A stretch of DNA of 64,000 bases, from the NCBI RefSeq assembly GCF_000802245.2, contig NZ_CP021080.1, positions 6,882,001-6,946,000 on the forward strand, read 5' to 3'. Positions 52,999 through 62,201 of this stretch are shown here, one piece after another (the first letter of the stretch is position 1; each line of letters starts with the position of its first letter). The DNA comes from Streptomyces pluripotens. GTDB lineage: Bacteria; Actinomycetota; Actinomycetes; Streptomycetales; Streptomycetaceae. Under the pieces are notes generated by a model. The model saw only the letters and a list, made by a program, of their open reading frames with translations. It had not been told where the DNA came from and ran no database searches. The position numbers and the translations under genes were made by a program.

Positions 52999-54840
52999 AT
53001 GTGTGGCATCACCGGATGGATCTCTTTCGATCGTGACCTCACCACCGAGGCCACCACGTTGCAGGCGATGACCGAGACGATGGCCTGCCGGGGCCCGGAC
53101 GACCGCGGCACCTGGGCCGAGGGCCCCGCTGCCCTGGGGCACCGCCGGCTTGCCATCATCGACCTTCCCGGGGGGCGCCAGCCGATGTCGGTCGCGACCT
53201 CCGAGGGGAACGTCGCCCTCGTGTACTCAGGAGAGGTGTACAACTTCACCGAGCTGCGCCGGGAGTTAGTGGGCCGTGGCCACCGGTTCACCACTGACTC
53301 CGACACCGAGGTCGTCCTGCGCGGATACCTCGAATGGGGTGACGCGGTGGCCGAACGCCTCAACGGCATGTACGCGTTCGCCCTCTGGGACGGCCGCGAC
53401 CACAAACTCGTGATGATCCGTGACCGCATGGGCATCAAGCCGTTCTACTACTACCCGACCGCCGACGGCGTTCTGTTCGGCTCCGAGCCCAAGGCGATCC
53501 TCGCCCATCCACTGGCCCGCCCGCGCGTGTGCTTGGACGGCCTGCGTGAGTTGTTCGTCCTGGTCAAGACCCCGGGGCAGGCGGTCTGGGACGGAATGCA
53601 GGAGGTCGAACCCGGCACGGTCGTCACCGTCGGACGCAACGGCCTCACCACGCGCGTCTACTGGCGACTGCGGACCCGTCCGCACACCGACGACCGTGCC
53701 ACCACCATCGCCACCGTGCGTTCGCTCCTCGATGACATCGTGTGCCGCCAGCTGGTGGCCGACGTGCCGCGCTGCACGTTGCTCTCCGGTGGTCTCGACT
53801 CCTCCGCCATGACCGCGCTGGCCGCCCGCCAACTAGCCGGACGGGGCGAGCAGGTGCGCAGCTTCGCTGTTGATTTCGCCGGCCAGGTGGACAACTTCGT
53901 CGCGGACGAACTGCGCGGTACCCCCGACACGCCCTTCGTGCACGACGTGGCCCGGCTATCCGCCACCGACCACCAAGACATCGTTCTGGACGCGCACGCC
54001 CTCGCCGATCCGGCCGTGCGCGAGCAGGTGATCCGTGCCCGCGACCTGCCGGCCGGTTTCGGCGACATGGACGCCTCGCTGCTGCTGCTCTTCCGCGCCA
54101 TCCGGGAGAAGTCCACCGTGGCCCTGTCCGGTGAGTCCGCCGATGAGGTCTTCGGCGGCTACCTGCAATTCTTCGACGAGGCGGCGCGAGCCGCCGACAC
54201 CTTTCCCTGGCTGGTGCAGTTCGGCCGGCACTTCGGCGACGACACCGACGTCCTGCGTCCCGATCTCACCAAGTCCCTGGACCTGGACGAGTACGTCGCC
54301 GACGGCTACCGCACCGCCGTCGCCGGCATCGAGCGGCTGGACGGCGAGAGTGAGTTCGAGTACCGCATGAGGCGCATGAGCCACCTGCACCTGACCCGCT
54401 TCGTCCGTGCGTTGCTCGACCGCAAGGACCGCATGAGTATGGCCGTCGGCCTGGAGGTCCGGGTGCCGTTCTGCGACCATCGACTGGTCGAGTACGTCTA
54501 CAACGCCCCATGGGCCCTGAAGTCCTTCGACGGTCGGGAGAAGAGTCTGCTGCGGGAGGCGACCGCGGACGTCCTGCCGCGCTCGGTGTACGAACGGGTC
54601 AAGAGCCCGTACCCGTCCACCCAGGACCCGCGGTATGCCCGCGCCCTGCAGGAACAGACCAGGGATCTGCTCGGCAGCCCCTCCCACCCCGTCTTCGACC
54701 TGGTCGACCGGGACCGTGTGCGAGTGGCCGCCGAACGTGACGCACCGGTCAGCACCCAGGCGGCCCGGCGCGGGCTGGAACGCACCTTGGACCTCGCGCG
54801 CTGGCTGGACCTCTACGCGCCTCAGCTGACTCTCAGCTGA
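52999..54840 (+). CDS. asnB: Asparagine synthase (glutamine-hydrolysing)
   Basis: A 613-residue class II glutamine-dependent asparagine synthetase. The N-terminal nucleophile Cys2 (MCGITGW), the RGPDD segment and VYSGEVYNF form the glutaminase domain (about 1-210). The C-terminal ATP-pyrophosphatase domain has the SGGLDSSAM motif near residue 257 and SGESADEVFGGY near 377. It makes asparagine from aspartate, glutamine and ATP. AGGAGG precedes the ATG. There are no amidation or nonribosomal-peptide neighbours, so the housekeeping reaction is most likely. It converges with the hydrolase gene on its right. Confidence 0.93.
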   Translation: MCGITGWISFDRDLTTEATTLQAMTETMACRGPDDRGTWAEGPAALGHRRLAIIDLPGGRQPMSVATSEGNVALVYSGEVYNFTELRRELVGRGHRFTTDSDTEVVLRGYLEWGDAVAERLNGMYAFALWDGRDHKLVMIRDRMGIKPFYYYPTADGVLFGSEPKAILAHPLARPRVCLDGLRELFVLVKTPGQAVWDGMQEVEPGTVVTVGRNGLTTRVYWRLRTRPHTDDRATTIATVRSLLDDIVCRQLVADVPRCTLLSGGLDSSAMTALAARQLAGRGEQVRSFAVDFAGQVDNFVADELRGTPDTPFVHDVARLSATDHQDIVLDAHALADPAVREQVIRARDLPAGFGDMDASLLLLFRAIREKSTVALSGESADEVFGGYLQFFDEAARAADTFPWLVQFGRHFGDDTDVLRPDLTKSLDLDEYVADGYRTAVAGIERLDGESEFEYRMRRMSHLHLTRFVRALLDRKDRMSMAVGLEVRVPFCDHRLVEYVYNAPWALKSFDGREKSLLREATADVLPRSVYERVKSPYPSTQDPRYARALQEQTRDLLGSPSHPVFDLVDRDRVRVAAERDAPVSTQAARRGLERTLDLARWLDLYAPQLTLS

Positions 54841-54874
54841 GAGCAATGGCCCAGTCGGCCCGAACGTGCAGCCG

Positions 54875-56485
54875 TCACCCGCTTGCTCCTCCTCCGCCCT
54901 TGCCTGAGGTGTCGATCCGAGCGCTCCCCTCCGCGGGGCAGGAGCTGCCGCTCGGGGGCAGGGAACCGTAGAGCAGGAAGTCGTCGATCTTGCGGTGCAC
55001 GCACCTGGAGGAGGAATACCCGGTGTGGCCCTCGCCCTTGTTGTCGAGCACCACGGCCGACCGCCCGAGCCGTTCGGCCGTCTCCACGGTCCACCGGTAG
55101 GGGGTCGCCGGGTCACCGCGCGTGCCCACCAGCAGCATTTTCGCCGAATGCACGTCCTTGACCCGCTTGCGGATGAAGGTGGTGCCCTTGGGGCGGCCGT
55201 AGCACATCAGTAGCTGGGTGAGCCGGTAGCGGCCGAATACCGGTGAGGCCTCCTCGTACGCGGTCCGCAGTTCCTTCAAGTCTTGGATGAGGCGGGTGGC
55301 GGAGGGCCGGTCGGGGTCGTCAGCGCAGTCGATCGCCAGCAGTGCGGCCCGCGGGTTGTCCGCCGGCACCTCGTCGGCGTTGACGGGCCCGCCGTCGTTC
55401 CGCCCGCGGTCGCGGGACGGCGCACTCCCGCCCGGGGCGAAGTTCAGCACGCCCCGGGTGTCGCCGTTCTCGACCAGCGAGGCCAGCGCGCGTTCCAGCA
55501 GGGGCCAGAACTCCTGGCTGTATAGGGCCTGCCCGAGGGCGCCCACCAGATCCTGTCCCGAGAACGAGCCGCCGAAGCCCGTGGGCACCGGGTTCTCGTC
55601 AAGGGAGTGTACGAGCCGCACGACCTGATCCCCGGCCGCACGCCGGTCCTGCCCGAACGGGCAGCCGGTATCCGTCGTACACCAGTCCAGGAAGTCGTCC
55701 AGCGCTGTCTGTTGGCCTTGGGCGCCCGCGATGCCTTGCTCGGACAGCGGTTCGGTCAGGGTGTCCACGCCGTCGAGAGCCAGTCGCCCGACCTTGTGCG
55801 GGAACTGTGCCGCGTACACGGCGCCGAGTCGCGTTCCATAGGAGAAACCGAGGTAATTGAGCTTCTTGTCGCCGAGTGCCTGGCGGATGATGTCCAGATC
55901 TCGGGCGACGTTCACGGTGCCTATATGGGGCAGGACCGGGCCGGAGTGCCGGGCGCACTGCTCGGCGGCCTGCCGCAGTGCCAGCAGCAGCGCAATCGGA
56001 TGGTTGATGTCGGCACCCCGGCCCGTCACCGGCGAGGCGGCGTCGCCGCAACTGACGGGCGAGGACCGACCGACACCGCGAGGGTCGAAGGAGACCACGT
56101 CGTAGCCGTTGGTCAGGTCCATGAACTGCTTGCCGTCAGTGGCCAGTTCGCTGATCCCGGCACCACCGGGGCCGCCGAAGTTCAAGAGCACCGAGCCGCG
56201 TGACGCGCCGGTGGCGCGGTACCGGGCCAGCGCCAGGTCGAGTGTTCCCGTGCGCGGATGGGAGTAATCGAGGGGCACGGTGACCTTCGCGCACTGCAGA
56301 TCCGGTGGCACGTCCGGGCCCTTGCACGCGGCCCATGCCACCCTCTGCCGGTAAAACCGGGACAGGTCTGGCTGCGGCCGGCTGGCGGCTGCTGCGGGCA
56401 ACCCCCCGCCGAACAGCGCCAGGGACAGGACTCCGGCAACCGCGCAACGCCGCACGGCGGGCAATGTCGAGAGCATGGCCTGCAT
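54875..56485 (-). CDS. Secreted tripeptidyl-aminopeptidase-like alpha/beta hydrolase
   Basis: A 536-residue exported alpha/beta hydrolase of the Streptomyces TAP/SlpD type. A signal peptide (about 1-34) is followed by CKGPDVPPDLQCAKVTVPLDYSHPR, the family's N-terminal block. The oxyanion-type NFGGPGGAG is near residue 101, the Ser nucleophile GFSYGT near 206, with Asp and His expected in GTRGDPATP (about 456) and GEGHTGY (about 486). Such enzymes remove N-terminal tripeptides or act as esterases outside the cell. GGGAGG lies before the ATG. It is divergent from the chaplin gene. Confidence 0.88.
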   Translation of the reverse strand: MQAMLSTLPAVRRCAVAGVLSLALFGGGLPAAAASRPQPDLSRFYRQRVAWAACKGPDVPPDLQCAKVTVPLDYSHPRTGTLDLALARYRATGASRGSVLLNFGGPGGAGISELATDGKQFMDLTNGYDVVSFDPRGVGRSSPVSCGDAASPVTGRGADINHPIALLLALRQAAEQCARHSGPVLPHIGTVNVARDLDIIRQALGDKKLNYLGFSYGTRLGAVYAAQFPHKVGRLALDGVDTLTEPLSEQGIAGAQGQQTALDDFLDWCTTDTGCPFGQDRRAAGDQVVRLVHSLDENPVPTGFGGSFSGQDLVGALGQALYSQEFWPLLERALASLVENGDTRGVLNFAPGGSAPSRDRGRNDGGPVNADEVPADNPRAALLAIDCADDPDRPSATRLIQDLKELRTAYEEASPVFGRYRLTQLLMCYGRPKGTTFIRKRVKDVHSAKMLLVGTRGDPATPYRWTVETAERLGRSAVVLDNKGEGHTGYSSSRCVHRKIDDFLLYGSLPPSGSSCPAEGSARIDTSGKGGGGASG

Positions 56486-56691
56486 CGATCGCCTCCCGGG
56501 GTGCCGACCGTGGACCGGGGGCGGCGCCCTCGGAACACCATAGGCGGGCCCCGGACGGCCTGCCTCCGGGCGGGCGGAGAGTGTGCCGGGTGCGGTACCC
56601 TTCGCGCCATCCGTGCCTATTAGCGATTATTGAGCGACTAAACGAGTGGTTGGCGCATCCTGTAGCTCGATGGGGTGAAAGACCGATACGC

Positions 56692-56720
56692 CATAACTCT
56701 TGCTGGTTCGCCTGCGTTTA
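56692..56720 (+). promoter_or_regulatory. Candidate BldN-type promoter of the chaplin gene
   Basis: CATAAC (56692-56697) and CGTTTA (56715-56720) lie 17 bases apart, each one mismatch from the CGTAAC and CGTTGA reported for sigma BldN, at about the right spacing. They lie 50 bases before the chaplin ATG. Chaplins are known BldN targets; the match is my own alignment. Confidence 0.4.
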
Positions 56721-56769
56721 CACAGGTGCGGGTGAGCGCCCGCGACGATCTCTGGAAGGCAGGGAACCT

Positions 56770-57486
56770 ATGAGACGGGCTACCCGAAACGGTGTGATCG
56801 CCGTCGCTGCCGCCTCCGGTGCAATGGCCGTGGCGCTACCGGTATCCGCCGCGTTCGCGGCCGATGGCGCCGCCGCCGACGGCTCCGCGGTCGGCTCGCC
56901 CGGGCTGATCTCCGGCAACAGCATCCAACTCCCGGTGCAGGTTCCGGTGAACCTGTGCGGCAACACCGTCAACGTCGTGGGACTGCTGAATCCGGCCGCG
57001 GGCAACCGCTGCGAGAACAGCGGCGGCGGGGGAACGGGCGGGCCGGCGACGTCCGGCGGCGCGGCGACCCAAGGCGGGGCATCGGCCCAGGGAGGGGCGT
57101 CGGATTCGCCCGGAGTGATCTCCGGCAACGGCATCCAGCTCCCCGTTGACCTGCCGGTCAACGTCAGTGGCAACAGCGTCGACGTGGTCGGCCTGCTCAA
57201 TCCGGCCGAGGGGAACCAGTCGGTGGACGCGCCAGGCGGCGATCACCCCCGCACCCCCCCGCCCCCACGGGCCCCGGAGCCCCCGACGCCCCCGGCGCCG
57301 AAGCCTCCGACTCCGGGCAAGTCCCGACCTGCGCCGCAGCCCTCGAAGGCTGTCCCGCAGCAGACGGTGTCCACGCTGGCCCACACCGGAACGGACGTGA
57401 TGGCCCCAGCCGTCGCCGGAAGTGCAGCGCTCCTGGTCGCGGGTACGATCCTGTACCGCCGCTTCCGCCCGGGCCGCACCGGCTGA
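56770..57486 (+). CDS. Long chaplin with two chaplin domains and sortase signal
   Basis: A 238-residue secreted wall-anchored amyloid-forming chaplin. The signal peptide (about 1-31) ends in FAADG. Chaplin domain 1 (about 42-78) has the paired cysteines (NLCGNT and GNRCEN). Chaplin domain 2 (about 114-150) has NVSGNSVDVVG and GNQSVD without either cysteine. A Pro-rich stalk follows, then the sortase motif LAHTG near 203, a membrane helix and a basic tail. Long chaplins anchor the hydrophobic sheath of aerial hyphae. AAGGCAGGGA is just upstream of the ATG. A strong hairpin lies after the stop. Confidence 0.93.
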   Translation: MRRATRNGVIAVAAASGAMAVALPVSAAFAADGAAADGSAVGSPGLISGNSIQLPVQVPVNLCGNTVNVVGLLNPAAGNRCENSGGGGTGGPATSGGAATQGGASAQGGASDSPGVISGNGIQLPVDLPVNVSGNSVDVVGLLNPAEGNQSVDAPGGDHPRTPPPPRAPEPPTPPAPKPPTPGKSRPAPQPSKAVPQQTVSTLAHTGTDVMAPAVAGSAALLVAGTILYRRFRPGRTG

Positions 57487-57498
57487 GGCACCAGCTCC

Positions 57499-57532
57499 CG
57501 GGCCCCGCCGGACACCGGTCCAGCGGGGCCCG
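57499..57532 (+). terminator. Hairpin after the chaplin gene
   Basis: CGGGCCCCGC (57499-57508) pairs over ten bases with GCGGGGCCCG (57523-57532) across a 14-base loop, 13 bases beyond the stop at 57486. Confidence 0.75.
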
Positions 57533-57771
57533 GGGCGCGCGGTTGCTCCCGCGGACCCCGGGTCTGCGGGCCGTGCGCGCCGTCAGGCGGCCCGGACCCG
57601 CATGTGCCACGGACCGTCAGTGCGGTGTCGAAGCGGCATAGCGGCACGTCCACCGAGTACGCCTGCATCCTGCGCGTCGCGAGCAACGGCTGATCTTCCC
57701 ATGGTGCGCTCCTCGTTGATCCGCGAGGATGCTGCGCGGCAGTCACGACCCGAAGCACATGGAGCGCACCG

Positions 57772-58629
57772 ATGACCTCTGCGGCACCCCACGACCTCGT
57801 CGTCACGCAGGCCACCCTTGCTGACTGGCCGGTGATCAGCGGGTGGGCGGCGGCGGAGGGGTGGAATCCGGGGCTGTCCGACGGACCCGCGTTCTTCGCG
57901 CAGGACCCCGAGGGGTTCTTCTTGGGACGCATCGGCGGGGAGCCAGTATCGGCCATCTCCGTCGTCAACTACAGCCCCGACTACGCCTTTCTCGGCTGCT
58001 ACCTCGTCCGGCCCGGCCTGCGCGGCCACGGCCACGGCCTCACCACCTGGAAGACCGCTCTGGCCCACGCCGGGAGCCGGACCGTCGGCCTGGACGGAGT
58101 CGTCGCCCAGCAGGACAACTATCGCCAGTCCGGCTTCGAATTCGCCTATCGCACCATCCGGTTCAGCGGCGCCGCTCCCGAGGGTGACGGGACGCCCACC
58201 GGTGTCCGACCGGCCGTGCCCGGGGACCTGGCCGCGATCACAGCCTACGACGGCGCCTGTCACCCGGCCGACCGGCCGAGCTTCCTCGCCAAGTGGCTCA
58301 CCGGGCCTGGACACTGCGCGTTCGTCCGGTACGACGGCGACCGCCTCACCGGCTACGGGGTGGTGCGTCCCGGCCGTGACAGCCTGCGCATCGGTCCGCT
58401 CCTCGCCGACACCACGGACGACGCCCGGGCCCTGTTCACCGCCCTGACGGCCGACGTCGCCGGCCGCGAGGTCGCCGTCGACGTACCCGAGCCAAACACG
58501 AGCGGCGTCGCCCTCGCCGAAGAGGCGGGGCTCCGTCCCTCGTTCGAGACCGCCCGGATGTACACGGGGCCGGTGCGCGACCACGCTCAGGAGTCCGTGT
58601 TCGGCGTCACCACGCTCGAACTCGGTTGA
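57772..58629 (+). CDS. GNAT-family N-acetyltransferase
   Basis: A 285-residue protein with two GNAT-type halves. The N-terminal half has the acetyl-CoA pyrophosphate-binding V/L-RPGLRGHGHG segment near residue 80 and a strand-like VSAISVVNYSPDYAFLGCYLV before it. The C-terminal half (from about 145) resembles the DUF1248-type domain found in such tandem proteins. It acetylates an unknown amine. GGAGCGCACCG precedes the ATG. It lies downstream of the chaplin terminator and upstream of a decayed acetyltransferase tail. Confidence 0.82.
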   Translation: MTSAAPHDLVVTQATLADWPVISGWAAAEGWNPGLSDGPAFFAQDPEGFFLGRIGGEPVSAISVVNYSPDYAFLGCYLVRPGLRGHGHGLTTWKTALAHAGSRTVGLDGVVAQQDNYRQSGFEFAYRTIRFSGAAPEGDGTPTGVRPAVPGDLAAITAYDGACHPADRPSFLAKWLTGPGHCAFVRYDGDRLTGYGVVRPGRDSLRIGPLLADTTDDARALFTALTADVAGREVAVDVPEPNTSGVALAEEAGLRPSFETARMYTGPVRDHAQESVFGVTTLELG

Positions 58630-58664
58630 CCGGGGGGGGAGTGGTCCGCCGACCGGCTGGCCCG

Positions 58665-58867
58665 CCGTACGAGGCGGGGCCGCCGGCACCGCGGCGTCCT
58701 GACGCGGCCGGGGCATCTACCGTGCCCCGGTCGCCGGGCGTGCCCGCGCCGCAGCCCACGGCTACCGCCACCTCCAGGTGGACGCCTCGTCCATGAGCCG
58801 GCCGGCCCTGGAACGCCTCGGTTTCCACGTAGTGAGCGCGACCACGCCCCACCTGTACGGGGGCTGA
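58665..58867 (+). pseudogene. Decayed C-terminal piece of a GNAT acetyltransferase
   Basis: One frame reads GIYRAPVAGRARAAAHGYRH, then LQVDASSMSRPALERLGFH, and ends at the TGA at 58865. This is the A-motif helix and C-terminal block of a GNAT enzyme. An in-frame TGA at 58700-58702 interrupts it, and the N-terminal domain is missing. It lies 35 bases after the intact GNAT gene, suggesting a former tandem pair or a rearrangement. Confidence 0.65.
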
Positions 58868-58889
58868 CCGGCCCCTCACCGGCGGCCCC

Positions 58890-59153
58890 TCAGCGGCGGT
58901 TCCGTGCCCGGTCGAGCGCTGCGACGCCCAGCGCGGCCAGGGCGATCTGGATGAACCACTCGATCCAGTCGGGTCCCTTGGTGTCTGCGACCCCGAATCC
59001 GGCGGCGATGGCTGAGCCCAGCAGCGCGGCCACGATGCCGACGGCGATCGTCCACAGGACACCGATGTGTTGCCGTCCGGGGACGACCAGTCGGCCCAGT
59101 ACGCCGATGATGAGCCCGATGACGATGGCACTGATGATGCCTGAGATCTCCAT
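58890..59153 (-). CDS. GlsB/YeaQ/YmgE-type small membrane stress protein
   Basis: An 87-residue membrane protein with three hydrophobic segments and the family pattern ISGIISAIVIGLIIGVLGRLVVPG, then IGVLWTIAVGIVAALLGS. The Gly-rich helices (transglycosylase-associated family) make it a member of the YmgE group, of unknown mechanism but linked to stress. I take the ATG at 59153; a GTG at 59159 is also possible. It stands alone on the minus strand. Confidence 0.85.
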   Translation of the reverse strand: MEISGIISAIVIGLIIGVLGRLVVPGRQHIGVLWTIAVGIVAALLGSAIAAGFGVADTKGPDWIEWFIQIALAALGVAALDRARNRR

Positions 59154-59371
59154 GTCCACCCCACTTCGTTACCAACCTCGTCGTTCTGTGGTGTTCCCGC
59201 TGTAAGCGGAGACAGTCCGCTTCGGTTATTGCCGGGACTTTCTGTTCACTGGACCTTCATGCCATGTACCTTTCAACCACTCGACGCGTGTAGAACGCTC
59301 AAACGAGCTCTACGCGCGCAGACTTGGCGCCCGCATCGCCCCTCTCCCCACCCCTCACGGAGGTATGCCGG

Positions 59372-60835
59372 ATGCTTGGAACCAGGAGATCCCGCCGCAG
59401 ACTCACCACCGCTCTGACCGGATTTGGGCTGCTCCTCGCCGGGGCCGCCTGCCAGGTCGGCGCAGGCACCCCCGCCCGCGCGGCGACCACCCACCGCATC
59501 CTGTTCGACAACGCTCACGCCGAGACGGCCGGCAACGCCGACTGGATCATCTCCACCAGTCAGCCCGACCCGCTCGGCGAGGACGCGTCGCCGTCCGCCG
59601 AGACGGACTGGACCGGCGCTCTGTCCTCGTGGGGCGTCGCGCTCCAGAAGGCCGGTGACTACAGTCTGAAGACGCTGCCGCCGGGCTCCAGCCTCAGCTA
59701 CGGCGGCTCCTCCTCGATGGACCTGTCGCAATTCGACACGCTGGTTCTGCCGGAGCCCAACACGCTGTTCACGACCGCCGAGAAGACGGCGATCATGAAC
59801 TTCGTGAAGAACGGCGGTGGCCTGTTCATGATCTCCGACCACACCGGCGCCGACCGCAACAACGACGGCGAGGACGCGGTCGAGATCCTCAACGACCTGA
59901 TGGCGAACAACAGTGTCGACTCCGCCGATCCGTTCGGCTTCTCCATCGACTCGCTCAGCATCAGTTCCGACCACCCTTCGGCTATCAGTGACAGCACCGA
60001 CCCGGTTCTGCACGGTTCGTTCGGCACGGTCACCAAGAGCCTGATCGCCAGTGGAACGACCGCCACTCTCAAGCCCGCCGACAACTCCAGCGTCAAGGGC
60101 CTGCTCTACCGCACTGGGTACTCCGGGAACACCGGAGCTTTCTTCCTCACCAGCACCTTCGGCAGCGGTCGTGTCGCGTTCTGGGGTGACAGTTCGCCCA
60201 TCGACGACGGCACCGGCCAGTCTGGCAACAGGCTGTACGACGGCTGGAACGACTCCAGCGCCACCAATGCGGCCCTCGCCCTCAACGCCACTGCGTGGCT
60301 GGCCGGTTCGGGCGGCAGCGGCAGTGGCAGCGGTGGTGGCGGGGGAGGCGGCACCGGTAGCTGCACCGCAGCCCAGCTTCTCGGCAACAACGGTTTCGAG
60401 TCGGGCAATTCCGTCTGGAACGCGTCCAGTGGCGTGATCACCAGCTCGACGAGCGAGGCGGCGCGGTCCGGCTCGTACTATGCCTGGCTCGACGGGTACG
60501 GCACAGCCACCACCGACACCCTCTCCCAACCGGTGACCATCCCTTCCGGCTGTACGGCGGCGACGTTCAGCTTCTTCCTCCACGTGGACACGGCGGAGAC
60601 CACGACCAGTAGGGCCTACGACACCCTCAAGGTCCAGGTGCTGAGCAGCTCCGGTACGGTCCTCGCGACCCTGGCGACGTACTCGAACCTCGACGCGGCC
60701 TCGGGCTACACCCAGCGGAGCTTTGACCTCAGCGGCTACGCAGGGCAGACCGTCACCCTCAAGTTCACCGGCACCGAGGGGTCCAAGTACCAGACCTCCT
60801 TCGTCGTGGACGACACCGCGCTCCATGTGAGCTGA
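59372..60835 (+). CDS. Secreted protein with a C-terminal beta-sandwich domain
   Basis: A 487-residue exported protein with a Tat- or Sec-type signal peptide (RRSRRR, then a hydrophobic core; cleavage expected near residue 38). The N-terminal domain (about 45-325, including [32 protein letters not shown] and [15 protein letters not shown]) resembles the Rossmann-like DUF4350/ThuA type. A Gly/Ser linker (about 327-340) leads to a carbohydrate-binding-like beta-sandwich (about 345-487). I recognise no catalytic residues; extracellular binding or hydrolysis is plausible. GGAGG lies before the ATG. Confidence 0.78.
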   Translation: MLGTRRSRRRLTTALTGFGLLLAGAACQVGAGTPARAATTHRILFDNAHAETAGNADWIISTSQPDPLGEDASPSAETDWTGALSSWGVALQKAGDYSLKTLPPGSSLSYGGSSSMDLSQFDTLVLPEPNTLFTTAEKTAIMNFVKNGGGLFMISDHTGADRNNDGEDAVEILNDLMANNSVDSADPFGFSIDSLSISSDHPSAISDSTDPVLHGSFGTVTKSLIASGTTATLKPADNSSVKGLLYRTGYSGNTGAFFLTSTFGSGRVAFWGDSSPIDDGTGQSGNRLYDGWNDSSATNAALALNATAWLAGSGGSGSGSGGGGGGGTGSCTAAQLLGNNGFESGNSVWNASSGVITSSTSEAARSGSYYAWLDGYGTATTDTLSQPVTIPSGCTAATFSFFLHVDTAETTTSRAYDTLKVQVLSSSGTVLATLATYSNLDAASGYTQRSFDLSGYAGQTVTLKFTGTEGSKYQTSFVVDDTALHVS

Positions 60836-60919
60836 GCGTGTCGAAGGGGGTGGGCTGTCCATCCGGTCCGCCCCCGCAGTGTCGGCCCGAGCCCCATCGG
60901 GGGCCGGCCTGGGGCAATC

Positions 60920-60956
60920 GGAGCCCGACCGACCCGGATTAGGCCGGTCGGGCTCC
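60920..60956 (+). terminator. Hairpin after the secreted beta-sandwich protein gene
   Basis: GGAGCCCGACCG (60920-60931) pairs perfectly over 12 bases with CGGTCGGGCTCC (60945-60956) across a 13-base loop, 84 bases after the stop. Confidence 0.75.
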
Positions 60957-61119
60957 GGTACCTCGGCCGTCTACGAAGCCCGCCAGACCGCCAGCCCGCG
61001 TCGGCTGGCGCCTGCAACCGGGTGGGGCGGAGGGCTGGCTTGCCCGGGGGACTGGCCCTCCATCCGTCACGTCGTTCCGGCCCTCCTCTCCTCCTTCTCC
61101 GTCTCCTTGGCGTCCGGCC

Positions 61120-61557
61120 CTACGTCGTGGGGGTGCTCTTCGCCGCCGTGCCGGCGCAGGCCAGGCCGAGGGTGAAGGCGAGTGCCCCGATGACGACGTT
61201 GTTGATGATCACGCCCGCGTCCGGGCTGCTGCCCACGATCCACGGAGCGATGATCATCCAGACACCCACGGCGCACATGGCCCAACTGAGGCCGTACATT
61301 CGCTCGGGAGCCCTGGTGAATCCCAGTGCCAGCAGGCCGATCGCTATCCCCACGATCAGGTTGTGGGTGACGAGCGCCGGCTGGCTCGTCGTGTAGTGCA
61401 CGATCCACGGAGACGCCGCGCAGTACAGGCCGAGTAGGAACACCGGCCCGTCCACGAGCGCCACATCGCGACCGCCGAGCATGCGGGCGTAGCGCGCCCG
61501 CATTTCGGAGACATCGGGGTGAGTCGATATGTCACCCCTGTGCGAGACGTTGGCCAT
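61120..61557 (-). CDS. SPW-repeat membrane protein
   Basis: A 145-residue integral membrane protein with two SPW-type repeats (AASPWIVHYT near residue 48 and IAPWIVGSS near 105) and about four hydrophobic helices. SPW-repeat proteins are small membrane proteins of unknown role, common in actinobacteria. AAAGGAG precedes the ATG. It faces a 644-base non-coding stretch. Confidence 0.87.
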   Translation of the reverse strand: MANVSHRGDISTHPDVSEMRARYARMLGGRDVALVDGPVFLLGLYCAASPWIVHYTTSQPALVTHNLIVGIAIGLLALGFTRAPERMYGLSWAMCAVGVWMIIAPWIVGSSPDAGVIINNVVIGALAFTLGLACAGTAAKSTPTT

Positions 61558-62201
61558 GACTCGTCTCCTTTGACTGTGCAGGCCAGACCGCGTCTGGTGC
61601 GGTGCGTGGTAAGCGCTGCATGGTCCAGTTTGCTCTTATTTGGCTTTTATGTGTAGAGGTGGGGTGGGCCTGTTGTGCTGCACATCAGCAGGGTTCTCCG
61701 GAAAGCCGTCGGAGAGCATCCGCTCCCTGGAAGCGCTGCACCAGTCGTGCACCGAAAGTCCCGGCGGAACCGTCTCGCGGCAGGGCGGCCCTGTCGTGCA
61801 CGCCAGCTGCATCTATCGGAGGCCGCGCCGCATCTGATGCAGCCCTGCCGGGCGTGACTCTTCAGCGCGCCCAGCGGCCACCCGGTCCTGGCCGTGATCT
61901 GAGTCTGCGTGAGGTCCTTGGGGAAGGCCCGGGCGGGCCGTTCGGGTACCCGCGCCCGGCCTCAGGGACGGCCGTGGCCCGGGGCTCCACGCCTTCCCGG
62001 CTTCCGGCGAGGAATCCGACCGCATCCACCGACCGGCCCACAGGGGAAGTGACAGCTGTGGGCCGCAAAACCGGCGGCCACCGCACGACCCGGTCGCTAG
62101 GGGATGGCTCAGGGCCGAGACGGCCGAGATCGCCAAGACGGTCGCGGCGACCAAGATGGGTCGATAGATGCGATAGGAGTCCGTGCCGAGCCTGGAGAGA
62201 G
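61558..62201. other. 644-base non-coding stretch before the MMPL gene
   Basis: No intact gene. A remnant of a sigma-factor region 4 lies on the minus strand at about 61805-61930 (separate entry). The rest has no repeats or hairpins that I can defend; the MMPL promoter should lie near its right end. Confidence 0.45.
61805..61930 (-). pseudogene. Degenerate ECF sigma-factor region 4 fragment
   Basis: One minus-strand frame reads AFPKDLTQTQITARTGWPLG followed by ALKSHARQGC. This fits the sigma-70 region 4 pattern L.Q.EIA.RTGWPLGTVKS(H/R)ARRG, with the family's Gly-Thr-Val replaced by GAL. There is no start and no upstream region 2, so it looks like the tail of a lost ECF sigma factor. Confidence 0.45.
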
